The position numbers were made by a program, and so were the translations under genes. Of a stretch of DNA of 8,271 nucleotides, positions 7,447 through 8,271 are shown piece after piece. Where the stretch lies: contig CALFDI010000219.1 of NCBI GenBank assembly GCA_937952875.1, forward strand, positions 1 through 8,271, written 5' to 3'. Each line of letters begins with the position of its first letter. Positions within the stretch are counted from its first letter, which is position 1. The DNA comes from an uncultured Verrucomicrobiales bacterium. Its GTDB lineage: Bacteria; Verrucomicrobiota; Verrucomicrobiia; Verrucomicrobiales; Akkermansiaceae. The notes under the pieces were generated by a model. That model saw only the letters and a program-made list of their open reading frames with translations. It was not told the DNA's origin and ran no database searches.

Positions 7447-7893
7447 TTAAGCCTGCATAGCAGCTTGTGCTCTTTCCATCATTTCTTCTGGAGAGATCTC
7501 TTCCAGGCATTGGCGGAATGACCAGCGATACCCTTCCAGATCTTTGACCATCCCGACTCTCATCCCCCAGAATTGATCCGCAGGCTCCATTAGTGGCTCA
7601 GCACCTGCCGCGACTGCCTGAGCAAAGGCCTCATCGCAGTTCTCAACACCGATAGCGAAAAGACATGGAGCTGTCGCACCATCTGGCAAGGCAACAGCAT
7701 GCCACTCAGGAGAATCTTCTGAGAGATAAATCGTCGTATTCCCGACCATGAATTCAGCGTGAGCGATGCTTCCATCTGGCATAGGCATACGGAGAAGTTC
7801 CTTAGCTCCGAAGGCCTTGGCGTAAAAGTCGAGCGCCTTGCTTCCATCTTTTACAGTGAGAGAGAGGGCGAGTGTTGGTTCATTTTCTTTCAT
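7447..7893 (-). CDS. VOC family protein (PhnB-like glyoxalase/bleomycin-resistance fold)
   Basis: From ATG 7893 the protein has 148 residues. It has the paired beta-alpha-beta-beta-beta modules of the vicinal-oxygen-chelate fold. The first module has LSLTVKDGSKALDFYAKAFGAKEL (split over 10-33) and MPDGSIAHAEFMVGNTTIYL (38-57). The second has VENCDEAFAQAVAAGAEPL (83-101), DQFWGMRVGMVKDLEGYRW (106-124) and the tail EEISPEEMMERA (131-142), typical of PhnB-like proteins. His45 fits the usual first metal ligand. The second-module position usually held by His in a GHRW motif is Tyr122, so metal binding may be altered. The function is unknown. ATG 7929 would add 12 residues without family support. 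The gene lies downstream of a WYL-type regulator on the same strand and ends in a strong terminator. Confidence 0.88.
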   Translation of the reverse strand: MKENEPTLALSLTVKDGSKALDFYAKAFGAKELLRMPMPDGSIAHAEFMVGNTTIYLSEDSPEWHAVALPDGATAPCLFAIGVENCDEAFAQAVAAGAEPLMEPADQFWGMRVGMVKDLEGYRWSFRQCLEEISPEEMMERAQAAMQA

Positions 7894-7903
7894 AACGTTT
7901 TTA

Positions 7904-7915
7904 TGTCCTAGGACA
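7904..7915. promoter_or_regulatory. 12-bp perfect palindrome upstream of the VOC start, possible operator
   Basis: TGTCCTAGGACA is a perfect palindrome ending 10 bp upstream of ATG 7893. Its location next to a gene preceded by a WYL-type regulator suggests a repressor or activator site. No second copy was seen in the window, so this is inference from position and symmetry only. Confidence 0.3.
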
Positions 7916-7964
7916 CATGACTGAAACATAAGCCACTGACACCCCTATGTCAGGAGGAAGTTTT

Positions 7965-8131
7965 TTAAGGGCACCTCCGGTAACTTGCTTTCGATCCAAA
8001 AACAGGTTCAGATTTTCTCAGATCAAGGCGGTTTTGGACTTTTTGAATGAATTCATAAGGTCTGAAACTAACGCTGAAATGGGGGAATCTGAGTCTGTTT
8101 TTAGAAATGAAGTTACCGGAGGTGCCCTTAA
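7965..8131. repeat. 167-bp near-complete hairpin element (MITE- or REP-like)
   Basis: The two ends are a perfect 22-bp inverted repeat (7965-7986 and 8110-8131), each beginning TTAAGGGCACC read inward. The arms continue as imperfect complements: AAAAACAG..TCAGATT (left arm about 7997-8013) matches its counterpart in the right arm. Further in, GCGG-TTTTGGAC matches GCGTTAGTTTCAGACC. The turn is near ATGAATTCAT (8047-8056). The whole element can therefore fold as one long imperfect hairpin. It carries no protein gene. The length and terminal repeats suit a non-autonomous miniature transposable element or a REP-type repeat. TTAA at both ends could be a target duplication or simply part of the repeat. 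No T run follows the hairpin on either strand, so it is not an obvious intrinsic terminator. Confidence 0.75.
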
Positions 8132-8271
8132 TACTGATTCAAAATATCCTGCGCGCAGAGCTTGATCTTTTCCTGTAACTCCGGTGGAGAGCACGCTCTA
8201 ACCGTAGATCCAAAGCCTAACAACCAATGGCTCAGCCAATCTAACGAATAGGCCGAAGCTTCGATCCTGAG
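8128..8271 (-). CDS. C-terminus of a WYL/YafY-type transcriptional regulator (5' partial)
   Basis: An open minus-strand frame enters from the right edge and gives 47 residues before TAA at 8130-8128. The sequence SLDWLSHWLLGFGSTV, followed by CSPPELQEKIKLCAQDILNQY, matches the C-terminal end of HTH-WYL (YafY-like) regulators, where a WLLGFG-type motif is followed by a P-x-EL helix and a closing Tyr. WYL regulators usually sense a ligand and control neighbouring genes. Here the downstream gene on the same strand encodes the VOC protein, 235 bp away. The stop codon lies inside the outer end of the hairpin element, so that element may have replaced the original 3' end. The helix-turn-helix part is outside the window. 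Confidence 0.72.
   Translation of the reverse strand, partial: LRIEASAYSLDWLSHWLLGFGSTVRACSPPELQEKIKLCAQDILNQY

Noticed and set aside
7947..8165. 72-residue plus-strand frame across the hairpin element
   Set aside because: It runs through both arms of the inverted repeat and has no protein-like features. The GGAGG at 7953-7957 is not followed by a start codon.

Overview
The window looks like chromosome from a member of the Verrucomicrobiota, possibly marine, with roughly balanced base composition. The evidence is indirect. It includes an ECF sigma factor resembling the Rhodopirellula/Verrucomicrobium-type family. It also includes a sugar dehydrogenase-cytochrome fusion that ends in a calcium-binding aspartate repeat and a small beta-rich tail of the kind common in that phylum. 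None of the starts examined has a clear Shine-Dalgarno sequence. I see no tRNA, rRNA, CRISPR array or transposase gene.

Left part (2-4476). A secreted redox enzyme enters from the left edge: the end of a PQQ-type glucose/sorbosone dehydrogenase propeller fused to a diheme cytochrome c module. It converges, with 8 bp between stop codons, on a leftward two-gene unit. That unit is an ECF sigma factor followed 15 bp later by a YfbK-like von Willebrand A protein with one membrane segment. It has the topology of a sigma factor with a membrane partner.

Middle (4477-6461). The gene-free stretch 4477-4887 appears to encode a roughly 280-nt structured RNA on the minus strand. It has an extended -10 promoter, several hairpins and an intrinsic terminator, and I could not match it to a known RNA family. 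Upstream on the same strand lie a TrmJ-like tRNA 2'-O-methyltransferase gene and a DUF547 lipoprotein gene.

Right part (6462-8271). A MipA/OmpV-family outer-membrane protein is transcribed divergently from the DUF547 gene. It faces a VOC (PhnB-like) gene, and between them is a strong terminator serving the VOC gene. Upstream of the VOC gene is the C-terminus of a WYL/YafY-type regulator, read in the same direction. Between regulator and VOC gene sit a perfect 12-bp palindrome and a 167-bp nearly self-complementary hairpin element with perfect 22-bp ends. One end of that element contains the regulator's stop codon.

The least explained parts are the RNA near 4541-4822 and the hairpin element at 7965-8131. 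The sigma/VWA pair is the most plausible signalling system.
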